Positions 43,395 through 51,763 of a DNA stretch of 64,000 nucleotides are shown piece by piece. How positions within the stretch are numbered: position 1 is the first letter of the stretch; each line of letters opens with the position of its first letter. This DNA is from Tolypothrix sp. NIES-4075. Its GTDB lineage: Bacteria; Cyanobacteriota; Cyanobacteriia; Cyanobacteriales; Nostocaceae. A program made the translations under genes and the position numbers. The notes beneath the pieces were generated by a model. It was not told where the DNA came from. It saw only the letters and a list, made by a program, of their open reading frames with translations, and ran no database searches. Location of the stretch: assembly GCF_002218085.1 (NCBI RefSeq), contig NZ_BDUC01000008.1, positions 349,792 through 413,791 of the forward strand, read 5' to 3'.

Positions 43395-45638
43395 TTAGTT
43401 TAGCGAGATAGATTCCAAGCTTTCTAAACGCACTACGGCATTGTAATCTGGAACTCCTTCAAGCGATCGCTTACTTCTATCCAATAATATATTCCCTTCG
43501 GGCCAGTGAATCTGCAAATTTCCCGGATTAATTGGTGCAATATAGACCTTACCCGAAAAACTACCAAGTTCATTCTTTAAAATAACAGCATCGCCATTTT
43601 TCAACTTTAATTTATCAGCATCTTCGCGACTTATCAACACCGCTTCTCGCATTGCGCCGGTAATTGCATCCTTGCTTTCTTGTACCATACTATTAAATTG
43701 TTTACCTCGGCGCGTCGATACCAAAAAACAGCCCTCTGGTAATTTTCTTTCTCGATGCGACATTACCGCAAAGTGTGCTTTTCCATCTTTTGTGGGGAAA
43801 TTCCAGCCAAAGCACAAATGCGAACCACCATATTGAAATTGGTCGCCGGCTTCTTTTAGATGTTGAATACCAGCATACTGTGGAACTACTTGAGCAATTT
43901 CTTGGCGAATAGCTATTGTATCATCAAAATGTAGAGACGCGATATATCGCGTCTCTACAACCCGTTTTGCTAACTCCGTAAATACTTCCCACTCCGGACG
44001 TGCTTCCCCAATGCGGGAACCGGGAATTTCTGGACTGAAAATGATTCTCCGTTCGGTGCTAGTTTCAGTTACTCCCCCAGGTACTTCATAGCGAGTCGTT
44101 GCGGGTAACAGCACTACCGTATCTGCGGGTTCCACAAGCATTTGACTTGACAAAACAATGTCCATATGCACTCGCAACGGCACGCGCTTCAGTGCATCTT
44201 CTACATAATCGGGTTCTGGCAAGACTTCCAGAAAATTGCCCCCCACGGAAAATAATACATCTAATTGCCCATCGAATGCCGCATCAATCATTTCTGGAGC
44301 AATTAAACCTTTGGTAGTGGGTACTTCAAATCCCCAAAGCTGACTTAACTTAGTTGCATTTTCTGGGTTGATTTCCTTTCCACCGGGAAACACCGTAGCG
44401 TAACATCCCATCTCTGCACCACCTTGCACCCCAGAGTGACCGCGAATTGGCATTAAACCGCAACCTTCCCGACCGACAAAACCTTTAGTGAGAGCTAAGT
44501 TGATGATGGCACGTACATTGTCTTCACCGCCAGAATGCTGTGTAATGCCCATACTCCAGACAAAGACAGCTTTATCAGCTTCGCCAACCATTTTCGCAAA
44601 GGCGTACATTTCATCTTGGCTGCTTCCAGAAAGTCGCTCTAACTCTTCCCAAGATTGAGTTTCTAGAAATGCTTTTAGTTCTTCAAAGTTTGCTGTATGC
44701 TTTTCTATAAAGGACTGATCTATCCAGTCGTGAGCAATCATCTGCTTGATTGTACCATGTAAAAATGCCATATCTCCGCCCATGTTCACCAAAAAGAAAT
44801 CTTCGGCGAACTTTGTCCCGAAAATCGCACTTTCGACAATTGAAGGCACCCAGTAGCGCTCCATCCCCGGTTCGCGGTAAGTGTTAATTACCACAATTTT
44901 TGTGCCGGCTTTCTTGGCATTGTGAAGATATTTGACGGTGACAGGCTGATTGTTCGCAACATTGGAACCAATAAAGACTAACAAATCAGTGCCAATCCAG
45001 TCTTTATAAGAACAAGTCGTAGCTGCTGCACCAAGAGAAGCTTTCAATCCTGCCGTGCTGGGAGAATGACAAATCCGGGCAGCGTTATCAATATTGTTAG
45101 TTCCCATTGCCCGGACAGCTTTTTGGGTAGCGTAATAAGTTTCGTTAACAGTGCCGCGACTGGTAATATAGAAACTCAGGCGATCGCTTGTTGTCGCCTT
45201 AATTTTACTAGCAATTACTTCTAAAGCTTCATCCCAGCTAACTCTATTAAAGCCTTTTTCAGAGCGTCGGCGAATCATTGGATAAGGAAGCCTTCCCAAC
45301 TCCCGCAATTCGGCACTTTTTTTAGTTTGCAATTGCCCAACATCTTGCAGCAATTCGGGATTTAAAGCTGACATAGTATTCATCTGCAACAACCGCAAGC
45401 GAACATTGCAGACATGAATTCCCTCTACAGTCCAATCTTTCATCCCGGTTGTACCCAAAGCGCAACCATCGCAAACACCCTTATTTAAGATATTCCACGC
45501 ATAAGGAAGTTTGTGTCGTGACAGCCAAATTGCTCGAAATACCTCCCAATAGTTGTTGGGGTATTGTTCGCCAATACCAAAGGGCTTCCAACTTGCCCAG
45601 AGTGAAGGTGTCCAACGCTTTTTGGGTTTAGGCAACAT
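43395..45638 (-). CDS. FdhF/YdeP-type molybdopterin oxidoreductase
   Basis: A 747-aa member of the FdhF/YdeP family (oxidoreductase alpha subunit). The N-terminal Cys motif GVCDGCALGTTGMKDW and downstream HVCN could bind an Fe-S cluster. Molybdopterin-family segments include ARICHSPSTAGLKASLGA, the IGSNVANNQPVT region and the GREGCGLMPIRGHSGVQGG loop. The C-terminal domain has GDAVILKNELGSFSG. Physiological substrate unproven. A 28-bp palindrome is inserted in frame (43931-43958), adding VETRYIASLHF-like residues. Clustered with fdhD, which supports a sulfurated Mo or W cofactor. Confidence 0.88.
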   Translation of the reverse strand: MLPKPKKRWTPSLWASWKPFGIGEQYPNNYWEVFRAIWLSRHKLPYAWNILNKGVCDGCALGTTGMKDWTVEGIHVCNVRLRLLQMNTMSALNPELLQDVGQLQTKKSAELRELGRLPYPMIRRRSEKGFNRVSWDEALEVIASKIKATTSDRLSFYITSRGTVNETYYATQKAVRAMGTNNIDNAARICHSPSTAGLKASLGAAATTCSYKDWIGTDLLVFIGSNVANNQPVTVKYLHNAKKAGTKIVVINTYREPGMERYWVPSIVESAIFGTKFAEDFFLVNMGGDMAFLHGTIKQMIAHDWIDQSFIEKHTANFEELKAFLETQSWEELERLSGSSQDEMYAFAKMVGEADKAVFVWSMGITQHSGGEDNVRAIINLALTKGFVGREGCGLMPIRGHSGVQGGAEMGCYATVFPGGKEINPENATKLSQLWGFEVPTTKGLIAPEMIDAAFDGQLDVLFSVGGNFLEVLPEPDYVEDALKRVPLRVHMDIVLSSQMLVEPADTVVLLPATTRYEVPGGVTETSTERRIIFSPEIPGSRIGEARPEWEVFTELAKRVVETRYIASLHFDDTIAIRQEIAQVVPQYAGIQHLKEAGDQFQYGGSHLCFGWNFPTKDGKAHFAVMSHRERKLPEGCFLVSTRRGKQFNSMVQESKDAITGAMREAVLISREDADKLKLKNGDAVILKNELGSFSGKVYIAPINPGNLQIHWPEGNILLDRSKRSLEGVPDYNAVVRLESLESISLN
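43931..43958. repeat. GTAGAGACG palindrome inside a coding region
   Basis: GTAGAGACGCGATA and TATCGCGTCTCTAC form a perfect 28-bp palindrome in the FdhF-like gene. Its left end also resembles the extragenic copies. The reading frame stays open across it. Confidence 0.9.
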
Positions 45639-45711
45639 AAGCAGGAATATTTGTAAATAAACTTACCACTTTAAGGTTATCGTGCTAAGTAGAAAATAAG
45701 TAGCATCACAA

Positions 45712-46893
45712 TTAAAAATCTGGGCATTCAGCTTCAATTATTTCTGGATGACAGTAGTGTTTCAAAACTGTTTCTACGGTGTCACCAATCCACAATGCGA
45801 CTTTATCCGGGCTAGTGCCACTGCTAATTGCCCAAGTAACAAAAGTATGGCGGGTAGCGTAGGGCTTTAAATAAGGAATCTTGCCAGCATTGGCAAGAGA
45901 CTTGACGACGCCACAGTATTTTGACTTGCCAGATTTCCACTCGTTCCAAAACCCAAACATGATAGCGCTGTTCATCGGCTGATTTGACTTACTTAAGAAA
46001 ACTAGATTTGCAGGATTGCAATGTGTAGGACGAATACTCAAAAGTAGATTTTGAAGCTTTGAGCCAACTCGACAGCGAAATACGCGCTTTTTATTGTTCT
46101 TTGTTGATTTTTTAATTTTGTGTACATTGCAGGACTTGTTAATTGTAATTCGGCAACAGATGTTATCAATGTCTTCCCAAGTCAATGCAAAAGCTTCACC
46201 AGGTCGAACACCAGTCCAAAATAAAAATTTAACTAAGGGCGCATAGTGCGAATGTAACGGATGTTGTTCAAAAGTTTGGATAATTAAATCTCGTTGTTCA
46301 ATAGTAAAAGCTTGTCTCTCATCATCCATTGATTTCTTTTTTGGTTTGTAAATTTTCAGTTTTGAAAATGGGTTGTTGGTAATTAAACCAGAATCTACAG
46401 CCCACTCACAGCAGCGACTAAAATACATTAATGCTTCCCATGCCATGTAATGAGTTAAATTGCTGAGAATAAAATCTCTGATTTTTGGGGCATCATCCAA
46501 TGAATAACTAGGCAAACGAGTAATAAACTTAGTGATCGTCCGATATCTAGTCAGGATTGTTGTTTTCTCAATTTGGACGGATTTAAACTCTACGTATTTA
46601 TCCCATATCTGTTGTAAGTCCAGCTCCGATTTACATGGATTAAACACTGGTGCTGCAATTTTATTTTTAGTTGCTTTAAATTTGTAGCTCTCAAGCGTTG
46701 GGTCAAATCTCCCTAAAGCAATATCAATGGCTATCGCATCGCGACGGGAGCGAACAAGCCCTCTATTAGGCTTCGTATCTTTCAACCCAGTTGAAATGAA
46801 AAATTGTTTTGGAAAATTTTTAACCCAAAAACGAATAACTAGCTTTTTAGTGCGGGTGTCACTGCTAATCCACTTGTCATTTTCATTGCTCAT
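45712..46893 (-). CDS. Tyrosine recombinase (integrase) of the mobile element
   Basis: A 393-aa phage-type integrase. The N-terminal 70 residues form an arm-binding-like domain. A SAM-like core-binding domain spans about 85-190 (LQQIWDKYVEFKSVQ onward). The catalytic domain has Arg in WTGVRPGEAF, the box-II segment KPYATRHTFVTWAIS, and nucleophile Tyr380 in VLKHYCHPE. It is the last gene of a leftward operon and borders the chromosomal FdhF-like gene by about 70 bp, so the left attachment site should lie in 45639-45711 or nearby. It overlaps the preceding zinc-ribbon gene by 11 bases. Confidence 0.9.
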   Translation of the reverse strand: MSNENDKWISSDTRTKKLVIRFWVKNFPKQFFISTGLKDTKPNRGLVRSRRDAIAIDIALGRFDPTLESYKFKATKNKIAAPVFNPCKSELDLQQIWDKYVEFKSVQIEKTTILTRYRTITKFITRLPSYSLDDAPKIRDFILSNLTHYMAWEALMYFSRCCEWAVDSGLITNNPFSKLKIYKPKKKSMDDERQAFTIEQRDLIIQTFEQHPLHSHYAPLVKFLFWTGVRPGEAFALTWEDIDNICCRITINKSCNVHKIKKSTKNNKKRVFRCRVGSKLQNLLLSIRPTHCNPANLVFLSKSNQPMNSAIMFGFWNEWKSGKSKYCGVVKSLANAGKIPYLKPYATRHTFVTWAISSGTSPDKVALWIGDTVETVLKHYCHPEIIEAECPDF

Positions 46894-47068
46894 TGTCTAT
46901 TCGCTCACATCTCACGCACAGAAACACGTCCTCTGGTTCCGGCTCTCCTGGAGCGAGAGTTTCATAAAATTGGACATCAACACCGCTAAACCAGTCGTGT
47001 AAAGTCTCTTTCCCGCAGGCGAGACAAAAGTAATATCCTTTCTTCAATTCTGATTCATCAGTCTTCAT
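46883..47068 (-). CDS. 61-aa zinc-ribbon-like protein
   Basis: Two CXXC pairs (FCLACGKE and FLCVRCERI) frame a short acidic segment, which suggests one bound zinc. Overlaps the integrase start by 11 bases and so is translationally coupled. It may be an integrase accessory or regulatory factor, by position only. There is no recognised family. Confidence 0.75.
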   Translation of the reverse strand: MKTDESELKKGYYFCLACGKETLHDWFSGVDVQFYETLAPGEPEPEDVFLCVRCERIDNEQ

Positions 47069-47078
47069 GGCTGTATTC

Positions 47079-47324
47079 CTAAATATCTAATCCAAATCCG
47101 TCGTTACGTGGGTCATGAGGATCTCGATCGTAAGGTTCAACTGCATTGCAATTGGCACAGTAACCTTCTTCATCAAGAAAGTTGCTGTATAGTCCGCAAC
47201 CAAAACAGTCACCCCATTCGCTGTCTTCTTCTTCGTCCGGAGGATAGCTCCAACATTTAGAGCAACGATAATAGCTGGAGTTGTCAACGTAAAAATCTTC
47301 ACTACCGCAAATTAGGCATCTCAT
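47079..47324 (-). CDS. 81-aa double zinc-ribbon protein
   Basis: Four CXXC-type pairs: MRCLICGSE, YRCSKCWSY, DCFGCGLY and GYCANCNAVE, enough for two zinc ribbons, in a strongly acidic chain ending DPHDPRNDGFGLDI. It lies 10 bases upstream of the 61-aa zinc-ribbon gene in the same leftward operon. Possibly a DNA- or protein-binding adaptor. An alternative reading in another frame (47087-47302) lacks any such motif. Confidence 0.75.
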   Translation of the reverse strand: MRCLICGSEDFYVDNSSYYRCSKCWSYPPDEEEDSEWGDCFGCGLYSNFLDEEGYCANCNAVEPYDRDPHDPRNDGFGLDI

Positions 47325-47346
47325 GGCATTAACTCAATCTCACTAC

Positions 47347-47757
47347 TCATTCTTCCGCGTTACTTACAAAATATTCACCTTCGTAGCCGATGTAACACGA
47401 AATTACTCTACGTTCTGGTGTTAACTCATCCTCCTCAATTTCATCATCTTCGCTATACAAAATAGTCACATCAGCTTCAACTTCGACGGTGTATTCTTGT
47501 AGTTTTTGATCGCGTTTAACTACTTTGCTAGTCACAATCGTTACGTCAATAATTTTGTGGAAAGCAATGTATTCCTCATCGCTTCTGGGCGCTGATTCTG
47601 CCACGGATTCAGCAGTCCCATCGTCATAAGGATCGTCCCAATCTTCGTATATGTACGATGTGCTACCGATAGGGGCATACACTTCATGAATGTAGTCGTA
47701 ACTGAGGGTTTTTAAGTAATCGTCTGTAGGAAAATTATTTTCAGTTAACTTGTTCAT
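47347..47757 (-). CDS. Acidic hypothetical protein, 136 aa
   Basis: Highly acidic (DWDDPYDDGTAESVAESAP and SEDDEIEEDELTPE), with alternating strand-like segments such as YTVEVEADVTILY near the C-terminal half. Its start overlaps the helicase stop by four bases (ATGA), so it is coupled to the helicase. The charge could suggest a DNA mimic or a helicase partner, but there is no family match. Confidence 0.7.
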   Translation of the reverse strand: MNKLTENNFPTDDYLKTLSYDYIHEVYAPIGSTSYIYEDWDDPYDDGTAESVAESAPRSDEEYIAFHKIIDVTIVTSKVVKRDQKLQEYTVEVEADVTILYSEDDEIEEDELTPERRVISCYIGYEGEYFVSNAEE

Positions 47758-50210
47758 GTTTCTAGCTCAAATTCTTGCTCACTAGCTACTTGAATAATTT
47801 CAAAGTCAGGTGCTTGGAAAACCCACCAGTCGCTATGTGGCGCGTCGGGTATTTCAATACATTTGCAATTAGCAACCCAGCGCACCTCCGGATTTTGAAT
47901 CGTTCCAATTAATTGCTGGACTTTGTAACGTCGTGATGGATGTTTAATTGCCTCGTGTATACGAGCTTTAATTTCTTTAGTGACAATTTCTTCAGCTTCC
48001 GGCTTTCCTTTGGCAATCGATCCAACTTTACGGCTAGTAGTGCCATTGGCAAACTGAAATTCAAATCGGCACTCGGTTCGATTGTCCTTTTTACGGATTT
48101 TTAAAGGAGTAACTAACGCCGTGGAAACACCGAGCGGACTTGTTACTGAAATAGTAAACGGTTTCGGTAGAGGTAAGCCAGTCCGAGGACAGGTACAAGG
48201 CGCTGGTGCTTGAGGCTCTTTTGGCTGGGTTTGTAACGAAGTGTTGCTAGATAAGTGATCCACTGGAACTGGATCACTTATTGGTTTTGGTGGATCACTT
48301 ATCTGGATCACTTTTTTTTCTATATTTTGCAAGGGTTGTGGCGTTAAGCGATCCGGGTCTTGCAAAAACGAAGAATTTTCCCCAGAATTTTTTTCGTTGT
48401 TTTTTGCAGGTGCTGGATCAGTAACGTCTGAAACGCCTGTAGGGACTGAAGAATTTAAATGATCCACTAGAAAAGTAGAACTTGGATCACTTAAATCACT
48501 TTCGACTGAAACATCTGTGGTTGAGGGAAAAGAAGTGATCCAGTACGGAGAATTTAAGTGATCCCTGGTGTTAGCTGTTTCTCTGCTTATCGTATAAAGG
48601 CTAGAATAGCCACGCCCTAAGGCTTTCGCTTTAATTCGAGTAATGATACCTTCCAGGGATAATTCAAAGGTTGTTTGGCGAATTGTGTTGATTGAGCCGC
48701 CAATTTCGTGTGCTATTTCTTCGTTAGCAAATCGAACGCCTCGGTTTTTCATGAGGAATTCTACGATTGAATTTCTGATAGTCATACTCGAACTGTTTGG
48801 GTCTTCACCTTCTTTTCCTAAACAACGCCACGATTTATCTTCTGGCTCAAATCGAAGCCGATATTTAGCTGGAGCGCGGGAACGAGACTTCTCAATAGTC
48901 AACAAACGCTCTAAACCATCCGTATTGTTGGTGTCGTCACGCTTGAGGTTCCAAACTTCTGAAACTGAGTTGAAAATTGCTTTGGTTCCTCTGGATTCTC
49001 CGCCACTATTACTGTGGTGAATAATGATGAAGGTACAACCAAATTCCTGGGCAATATCTCGCAGCATCAATACCGGGCGGGCATACTCGGTGTCGTTTTC
49101 GGTGAAGCAGGATTGACGACTGATGGAGGTTAGCGAATCAAGTAGGACGATATCGGGACGATGCGATTCTACGTCGCGGCGCAATTGCTGCATATGGTCA
49201 ACGAGCCACCGGGTTTTATATTTCACCGTCATTTGGTCGGTGAAGCCTCTATCTTCCAGCGCGGCTGACATGTCAGATGGTGATTCGTCGGTCTGGATAA
49301 TTAAGGCTTTGCGACTATCGGCTGTAACTGAAAAGCCTGACCAGTCTTGACCCGTGGCTAAATGATATAAAAGGTCATATGCTAACCGCGTCTTGCCGAC
49401 CCCGCCTTTGGCGTGTAGTAGTAGGGTTGTCGCTTTTGGTAAAAATCCGTGTAGCAGCCATTCCTTAACTTGGTTGCCATATTTTTCGCGCAACTCCTGC
49501 AAGTCCATTAATGGCTCGTTTTCTTCAGCTATCAAAGACTTAAAATAAATACTTTCTAAATCTCTAGCAGACCTACCGTTCCCATGCTTCTTTGCAAGAT
49601 TTTGCATCTTCCAGGTTTTTAATCCGGGGTCGAAGCACTTCATTTCAATGTCCCGAATCATTTGGATCATTCGGTTGTAATGCCAAGCTTCCGAATCTTC
49701 CTCGGTTTTAGCTGAAAGTAGCTCGGTTACGTGTGTGGTTCGTTCTTTGATGCCGGAAAGTATTTCTTCTAAATCAATTTCGGTAGAGTACCCAAAATGG
49801 ACACATTCGTTACCAAGTTGAATTATTTGCCGACGTATTGATTTTTCAATCAATAAGTTAGCTAGCGCATCAATATTTATAGCGGAAACGCTTCTGTCAA
49901 GAAGACTAGCGGTTTTATTCCTACCTCCAATCCTTTGTAATAAATCATGATCGCTTAACCAATTATTAATGCTGATTAAGTCAGTAGGTTGTTGCTTTTT
50001 GGCTAAACTTATACAAGCTTGGTAGATGTCTTTGTGTGCTGACACATAAAAATGTTCTGGTTTTAATGTGTCCCAAACACGATAAATAGCTGTTTTGTCC
50101 AGCAACAAACCGCCTAGTACTGCTTCCTCAGCATCAATATTTTCTGGCGGTAATCTATCAGCGACAGACTCAAAATTAGTAGGATAGTTGTGAGAGATTG
50201 ATGCTATCAT
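47754..50210 (-). CDS. Replicative helicase-like fusion: DnaB N-domain plus RepA-type ATPase
   Basis: An 818-aa protein. Residues about 18-125 match the DnaB N-terminal domain (PPENIDAEEAVLGGLLLD). A RecA-fold RepA-type ATPase core follows (about 250-460), with Walker A AKGGVGKT (267-274), Walker B PDIVLLDSLTSI and the HHSNSGGESRGT loop. Then come a winged-helix-like segment (about 495-560), a low-complexity linker (about 565-700) rich in DHL and SDP, and a C-terminal domain with CTCPRTGLPLPKPF. It is the probable replication protein of the element. The linker DNA carries many AAGTGATCCA sites, and three 23-bp iterons overlap its start. Confidence 0.87.
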   Translation of the reverse strand: MIASISHNYPTNFESVADRLPPENIDAEEAVLGGLLLDKTAIYRVWDTLKPEHFYVSAHKDIYQACISLAKKQQPTDLISINNWLSDHDLLQRIGGRNKTASLLDRSVSAINIDALANLLIEKSIRRQIIQLGNECVHFGYSTEIDLEEILSGIKERTTHVTELLSAKTEEDSEAWHYNRMIQMIRDIEMKCFDPGLKTWKMQNLAKKHGNGRSARDLESIYFKSLIAEENEPLMDLQELREKYGNQVKEWLLHGFLPKATTLLLHAKGGVGKTRLAYDLLYHLATGQDWSGFSVTADSRKALIIQTDESPSDMSAALEDRGFTDQMTVKYKTRWLVDHMQQLRRDVESHRPDIVLLDSLTSISRQSCFTENDTEYARPVLMLRDIAQEFGCTFIIIHHSNSGGESRGTKAIFNSVSEVWNLKRDDTNNTDGLERLLTIEKSRSRAPAKYRLRFEPEDKSWRCLGKEGEDPNSSSMTIRNSIVEFLMKNRGVRFANEEIAHEIGGSINTIRQTTFELSLEGIITRIKAKALGRGYSSLYTISRETANTRDHLNSPYWITSFPSTTDVSVESDLSDPSSTFLVDHLNSSVPTGVSDVTDPAPAKNNEKNSGENSSFLQDPDRLTPQPLQNIEKKVIQISDPPKPISDPVPVDHLSSNTSLQTQPKEPQAPAPCTCPRTGLPLPKPFTISVTSPLGVSTALVTPLKIRKKDNRTECRFEFQFANGTTSRKVGSIAKGKPEAEEIVTKEIKARIHEAIKHPSRRYKVQQLIGTIQNPEVRWVANCKCIEIPDAPHSDWWVFQAPDFEIIQVASEQEFELET
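48253..48565. repeat. Cluster of about ten AAGTGATCCA sites within the helicase gene
   Basis: Perfect copies: 48253 (plus), 48270, 48291, 48304 and 48483 (minus), 48533 (plus). Near copies: 48346, 48414, 48457 and 48556. They occur in both orientations and encode either SDP or DHL in the linker. The density, about one per 30 bp, is far above chance and is typical of initiator- or regulator-binding arrays. Confidence 0.75.
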
Positions 50211-50265
50211 AGTTGTGTGATTGATGCTTTTGTAATTGTGTAATTGATGCTTTCATGATTACGAA
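50197..50265. repeat. Three 23-bp iteron-like direct repeats at the helicase start
   Basis: Units at 50197-50219, 50220-50242 and 50243-50265 begin ATTGATGCT and end near TTGTGTG or a variant. They are exactly contiguous, and the first contains the helicase start codon. This layout suits replication iterons or autoregulation. The remaining 50266-50363 has a CAGCTTTTTAAAG stretch and no gene. Confidence 0.8.
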
Positions 50266-50363
50266 GGTTGGTTAAAAAGCTGACTTTCAGCTTTTTAAAG
50301 TCCTGGAAGATGAATTTATCGCCGGGATTTTTTTTGTCCGTTTTCATATGTTTGTCCTTGTGA

Positions 50364-50585
50364 TTATCGAGGGCTTCTGTTGCTAACTGTCTTTAATTGG
50401 CTAACAGTATTAAACTGATTGCCAATTTTTGTACACAAAGGGCACGAATTCTGAGGTATGCCTTTTAAGGAGCTTAATTCGGCTGACAATTCGTACATTT
50501 GTTGGTAGCTAATTTGCAAATTGAAAATCAGCGCGTCAATTGTTTGTTCCAGCCTTCTTATTCGTATTTCGTCCTCGGTTTTCAT
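50364..50585 (-). CDS. 73-aa coiled-coil protein with a CXXC pair
   Basis: Residues 5-45 form a heptad-patterned helix (IRRLEQTIDALIFNLQISYQ). A SCPLCTK motif near residue 48 and a basic tail follow. In the leftward operon between the 120-aa membrane protein and the helicase. Possibly a small multimerising accessory protein. Not recognised; coding support is the helix pattern and operon position. Confidence 0.6.
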   Translation of the reverse strand: MKTEDEIRIRRLEQTIDALIFNLQISYQQMYELSAELSSLKGIPQNSCPLCTKIGNQFNTVSQLKTVSNRSPR

Positions 50586-50666
50586 GTTGGATATACTCTT
50601 TAATTAGTAGATTATTCATTGCGATCGCGTTGTCTCTTGCATCCCTAGAAGCGCGATCGCTTTTTA

Positions 50667-50694
50667 ATTGGGCATTGGGCATTGGGCATTGGGC
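50667..50694. repeat. Heptamer array ATTGGGC x4
   Basis: Four exact 7-bp units followed by HIP1 (GCGATCGC). Host-type STRR and HIP1 sequences inside the element suggest long residence in cyanobacterial genomes. Confidence 0.9.
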
Positions 50695-50720
50695 GATCGC
50701 TCTTTTAGATTTAGCCAGTG

Positions 50721-51083
50721 TTACCGACGGCGATCGCGTTCCAAGTCCCAAATGACTTTTTCGAGATACCAGTTATCTGATTTCCCAGGATGCATCCGGC
50801 GTTGCTGTTGCAGCAAGCGTTTGGCTGCGGGCACGTCTTGCTGTAGCAAGTTAAGCAACTGGGATTGTAGTTGTCTGTTTTTGGGGTCGGTGCGATAAGA
50901 GTGAGAAACTTTGCCGCGTGGCTTACGTTGAGGCGGTTCGGTGTACCGAAAGCCAAATTCCCGTGGTTTGAATATTTGTCCCCATAAGTAGCGAGCATAT
51001 TTTAGTTGCTGGATTAGCGCAGCAAGCAGCCCAAGTGCAAACAATAGCTGAAAGGCTATATGCAAAAGCTGGTATAGAAGCAT
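50721..51083 (-). CDS. 120-aa membrane-anchored basic protein
   Basis: One N-terminal hydrophobic helix (LLHIAFQLLFALGLLAALIQ), then a basic, Gln-rich cytoplasmic part (PPQRKPRGKVSHSYRTDPKN) ending in a charged helix WYLEKVIWDLERDRRR. It is the first gene of the leftward operon. Basic, membrane-tethered proteins at this place could link element DNA to the membrane, but no family is recognised. Overlapping frames on the same strand (50711-50998) lack this organised pattern. Confidence 0.7.
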   Translation of the reverse strand: MLLYQLLHIAFQLLFALGLLAALIQQLKYARYLWGQIFKPREFGFRYTEPPQRKPRGKVSHSYRTDPKNRQLQSQLLNLLQQDVPAAKRLLQQQRRMHPGKSDNWYLEKVIWDLERDRRR

Positions 51084-51221
51084 AATGGATTGAGTTGGTA
51101 AGGTTACTCAATCCAACTTGCAGGATACTTCTGGGTTTAGTCATCCGGAAGAATCCTGTATTTAAGTTTTGGAGAATATAAAATCGCTTCATATTTGAAA
51201 ATCAACCTCTGATTGTTTTGT

Positions 51222-51251
51222 GCCGCCTGTTGTAAGGTGGCTTTTTTTTTT
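51222..51251 (+). terminator. Plus-strand intrinsic terminator with no annotated gene upstream
   Basis: GCCGCC-TGTTGTAA-GGTGGC (one G-U pair) followed by ten T. No plus-strand gene precedes it within the element, so it would end a short RNA antisense to the start of the leftward operon. Confidence 0.65.
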
Positions 51252-51268
51252 GCGCTGCTGTGTCGGGG

Positions 51269-51345
51269 TACTGGCTTACGAGGACGCTCTAGTGCTTGTA
51301 GCTGCAAAGGTCTAGAGATTTCGCGGTCACTCAGTAAGTTTTCGC
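51269..51345 (+). repeat. Left arm of about 75-bp imperfect inverted repeat
   Basis: Begins TACTGGCTTACGAGGACG and ends CGGTCACTCAGTAAGTTTTC plus GC. The right arm at 51764-51837 is its imperfect reverse complement. The outer 18 bp match perfectly, the inner 22 bp match 21/22, and the middle is diverged. Confidence 0.85.
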
Positions 51346-51434
51346 TGATTTTAAGCGCTCAATGCGAAGCTTTTAGATGAGCAGACGTGCGCCTAAACAG
51401 GTCTGCTCATTGTAGTTTCTGAGGACATGTATAG

Positions 51435-51457
51435 TAAGCGCTTAAATTAAGCGCTTA
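51435..51457. promoter_or_regulatory. Tandem palindromic operators upstream of the XRE gene
   Basis: Two exact copies of the palindrome TAAGCGCTTA (51435-51444 and 51448-51457) spaced by AAT lie 24-46 bases before the repressor start. Partial copies occur at 51352 (TAAGCGCTCA) and about 51465 (ACGCTTA). They are natural candidates for autoregulation by the adjacent XRE protein. Confidence 0.7.
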
Positions 51458-51480
51458 ACTTGCACGCTTAAAGTGATATT

Positions 51481-51738
51481 ATGCCTAAAAAGGACAAAAA
51501 GCAACAGGAGGTTGTTTCTCCCTTGAGAATTCTCCGTGAACGAGCAAACTTAACCCAGGAACAACTAGGGGTGAGGCTTGGTGTTGCCGGGTCTACTATT
51601 AGACGCTGGGAAAGTGGTACAGAACCAGCAATGACACGAAGGCAGTGGAAAATTTTCTGTCAAGAAACTGGAGTTAATTGGGATGAACTTCCTGACGATT
51701 TATCCATTTTAGCTCCCATCGAATCAGAAGTTAGTTAG
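51481..51738 (+). CDS. XRE-family transcriptional regulator
   Basis: An 85-aa Cro/CI-type helix-turn-helix protein. The HTH is clear: LRILRERANLTQEQLGVRLG followed by VAGSTIRRWESGTEPAMT. A short acidic C-terminus follows. It lies between two divergent operons and two arms of a long inverted repeat, which is the position of an immunity or copy-control repressor. The likely operators are the TAAGCGCTTA palindromes upstream. There is no peptidase-type cleavage domain, so any derepression would not be by RecA cleavage. Confidence 0.88.
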   Translation: MPKKDKKQQEVVSPLRILRERANLTQEQLGVRLGVAGSTIRRWESGTEPAMTRRQWKIFCQETGVNWDELPDDLSILAPIESEVS

Positions 51739-51763
51739 CTGCTAATTCAGCAAAACCCTTGTG

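Noticed and set aside
45639..45711. Attachment site or tRNA target of the integrase
   Set aside because: No tRNA-like sequence recognised, and the other element end is outside the window, so no direct repeat can be identified.
50711..50998. Alternative minus-strand frame overlapping the 120-aa membrane protein
   Set aside because: No hydrophobic or domain pattern; the 50721-51083 frame has a clear anchor and basic domain.
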